A stretch of DNA of 6,675 nucleotides from Thermodesulfobacteriales bacterium (GTDB lineage: Bacteria; Desulfobacterota; Thermodesulfobacteria; Thermodesulfobacteriales; Thermodesulfatatoraceae): NCBI GenBank assembly GCA_026985945.1, contig JALSPN010000265.1, forward strand, positions 1 through 6,675, given 5' to 3'. Shown in pieces: positions 5,969 to 6,675 of the stretch. The position numbers and the translations under genes were made by a program. The notes below the pieces were generated by a model. The model was given only the letters and a program-made list of their open reading frames with translations. It did not search any database and was not told where the DNA came from. The first letter of the stretch is position 1; the number at the start of each line of letters is the position of its first letter.

Positions 5969-5987
5969 TGTGGCAAAAAGGTGAATT

Positions 5988-6464
5988 ATGAAAATAACCA
6001 CACGCAGCAGATATGGTACCCGCATGATGGTGGAGCTTGCGGCTCATTATCGGAAGGGGCCCCTTCAAATAGGAGAAATTTCACGCAAACAGAATCTTTC
6101 GGTGAAATATCTGGAACAGCTAATTATTCCTTTAAAGCGTGCTGGCTTGGTAAAAAGTGTTCGGGGGCCCAAAGGAGGGCATATCCTTGCCCGTCCTCCC
6201 GAAGAAATCACCGTTTGGGATGTAGTTTCCGTATTAGAAGGAACTAAAGGGATTACAGTTTGTGTTTCTCGCCCGGAAATCTGTGAACGTAGTGAAATTT
6301 GCCCTACGAGAGACGTTTGGAGTATGGTTACCAAAGCCATTAAGGAAACCCTTTCAAAAATTACGCTAGCAGATCTGGTCAAAAAAGGCCAGGAAGTAGA
6401 AAATTTATTCCCGGAAGAAGGATGCCCTCTGGAAAAAAGAGAGGACTCTCAAGTGGAAAATTAA
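5988..6464 (+). CDS. Rrf2-family transcriptional regulator, probably Fe-S-binding (IscR-like)
   Basis: The 158-residue product is a DNA-binding dimer of the Rrf2 family. The N-terminal winged helix runs from MKITTRSRYGTRMM through EISRKQNLSVKYLEQLIIPLKRAGLV (30-55) to the wing SVRGPKGGH (57-65). This is nearly identical in pattern to IscR. C92, C99 and C105 (spacing CX6CX5C) match the three cluster ligands of IscR/NsrR/RirA-type members (C92, C98, C104 in E. coli IscR), so an iron-sulfur cluster sensing iron, redox or nitric oxide is likely. A fourth cysteine, C146, sits in the charged tail. The start ATG has AAAGGTGA (5977-5984) just upstream. No iscS, iscU, suf or nitrosative-stress gene is in the window, so the signal cannot be named and no specific symbol is given. 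The gene appears monocistronic and likely represses itself through the palindromes at 5936-5968; the divergent kinase operon may share the control. Confidence 0.93.
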   Translation: MKITTRSRYGTRMMVELAAHYRKGPLQIGEISRKQNLSVKYLEQLIIPLKRAGLVKSVRGPKGGHILARPPEEITVWDVVSVLEGTKGITVCVSRPEICERSEICPTRDVWSMVTKAIKETLSKITLADLVKKGQEVENLFPEEGCPLEKREDSQVEN

Positions 6465-6565
6465 ATTGGGGAACTTCGTGGCGAAAAAGTCTCCTCCTAT
6501 TGTCGCTCCTGGGTGCTTCATTTACTCTGAAACCTCCCAGCCAAAAAGCTCGGCCTGTTTACATA
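6465..6565. other. Non-coding stretch after the Rrf2 gene
   Basis: I see no supported gene here. An imperfect hairpin can form between CTGGG (6509-6513) with TTCA (6517-6520) and TGAA (6528-6531) with CCCAG (6536-6540), but no T-run follows, so it is not a convincing terminator. TTCG-TGG-CGAA (6475-6485) is a minor stem. Confidence 0.4.
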
Positions 6566-6675
6566 CTACTGGACACTTTTGGCCACCAAGTTAAATACTA
6601 AATCCATTCTAAATTTGGTCTCATTCTCAACTAAAATCTCCCAAATCTTCTCTACCTCCCTCAAACATATCTCTC
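6566..6675 (-). CDS. Possible C-terminal fragment of a neighbouring gene, cut by the window edge
   Basis: On the minus strand one frame is open from the right edge for 35 codons and ends at TAG 6566-6568. The fragment begins with a charged helical stretch (LREVEKIWEILVENE) and ends FNLVAKSVQ. The minus strand is purine-rich here, as in the window's coding strands. The fragment has no recognised motif. Chance openness over 105 bp is quite possible, so it is recorded at low confidence. Confidence 0.25.
   Translation of the reverse strand, partial: EICLREVEKIWEILVENETKFRMDLVFNLVAKSVQ

Noticed and set aside
5924..6247. Overlapping 107-codon + strand frame at the Rrf2 gene
   Set aside because: It starts inside the promoter region and runs out of frame with the clearly recognisable Rrf2 protein.
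6065..6382. 105-codon minus-strand frame opposite the Rrf2 gene
   Set aside because: Antisense to a well-supported regulator, with no motif or ribosome site.
6475..6540. Intrinsic terminator for the Rrf2 gene
   Set aside because: The stems are short or mismatched and no run of T follows on the + strand, so a terminator call is not justified.
1..6675. CRISPR array, tRNA, rRNA or defence system
   Set aside because: No regularly spaced repeats, no tRNA-like cloverleaf and no defence-protein motifs were seen on either strand.

Overview
The window looks like chromosomal DNA of a thermophilic, probably anaerobic bacterium, most likely near the Thermodesulfobacteria (Desulfobacterota). That is inferred from moderate GC content, Lys/Arg/Glu-rich proteins, tightly packed and overlapping genes, an archaeal-type phosphoglycerate mutase (ApgM) and a cysteine-rich mini-protein. 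No marker gene settles the taxon.

Layout: positions 1-186 hold the tail of something upstream or a structured leader, then a good -10 box (TATAAT) and an 11-bp tandem repeat ahead of a 76-residue ten-cysteine zinc-finger protein on the + strand (187-417). This gene runs tail-to-tail into rsmG and overlaps it by 29 bp. From 389 to 5816 the minus strand carries five genes. In transcription order they are a soluble GAF/HATPase sensor kinase-like protein (4452-5816), a SlyD-like FKBP prolyl isomerase (3902-4405), apgM (2701-3927), nadB (1069-2700) and rsmG (389-1066). The gaps are 46 bp, -26 bp, 0 bp and 2 bp, so slyD-apgM-nadB-rsmG is almost certainly one translationally linked transcript, and the kinase gene probably leads it.

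A divergent 171-bp intergenic region (5817-5987) separates the kinase gene from a + strand Rrf2/IscR-type regulator (5988-6464) with three Fe-S-type cysteines. It holds two strong palindromes overlapping and following the likely rrf2 promoter, good candidates for an autoregulatory operator. The last 211 bp contain no complete gene; a minus-strand reading frame open at the right edge may be the C-terminus of a neighbour.

Functionally the minus-strand operon is mixed housekeeping: protein folding (SlyD), glycolysis/gluconeogenesis (ApgM), the first step of NAD synthesis (NadB) and 16S rRNA methylation (RsmG). It is led by an orphan kinase with no response regulator in view. I see no defence system, CRISPR array, complete mobile element or RNA gene. 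The least ordinary items are the small cross-brace zinc protein, the palindromic operator region and the atypical kinase.
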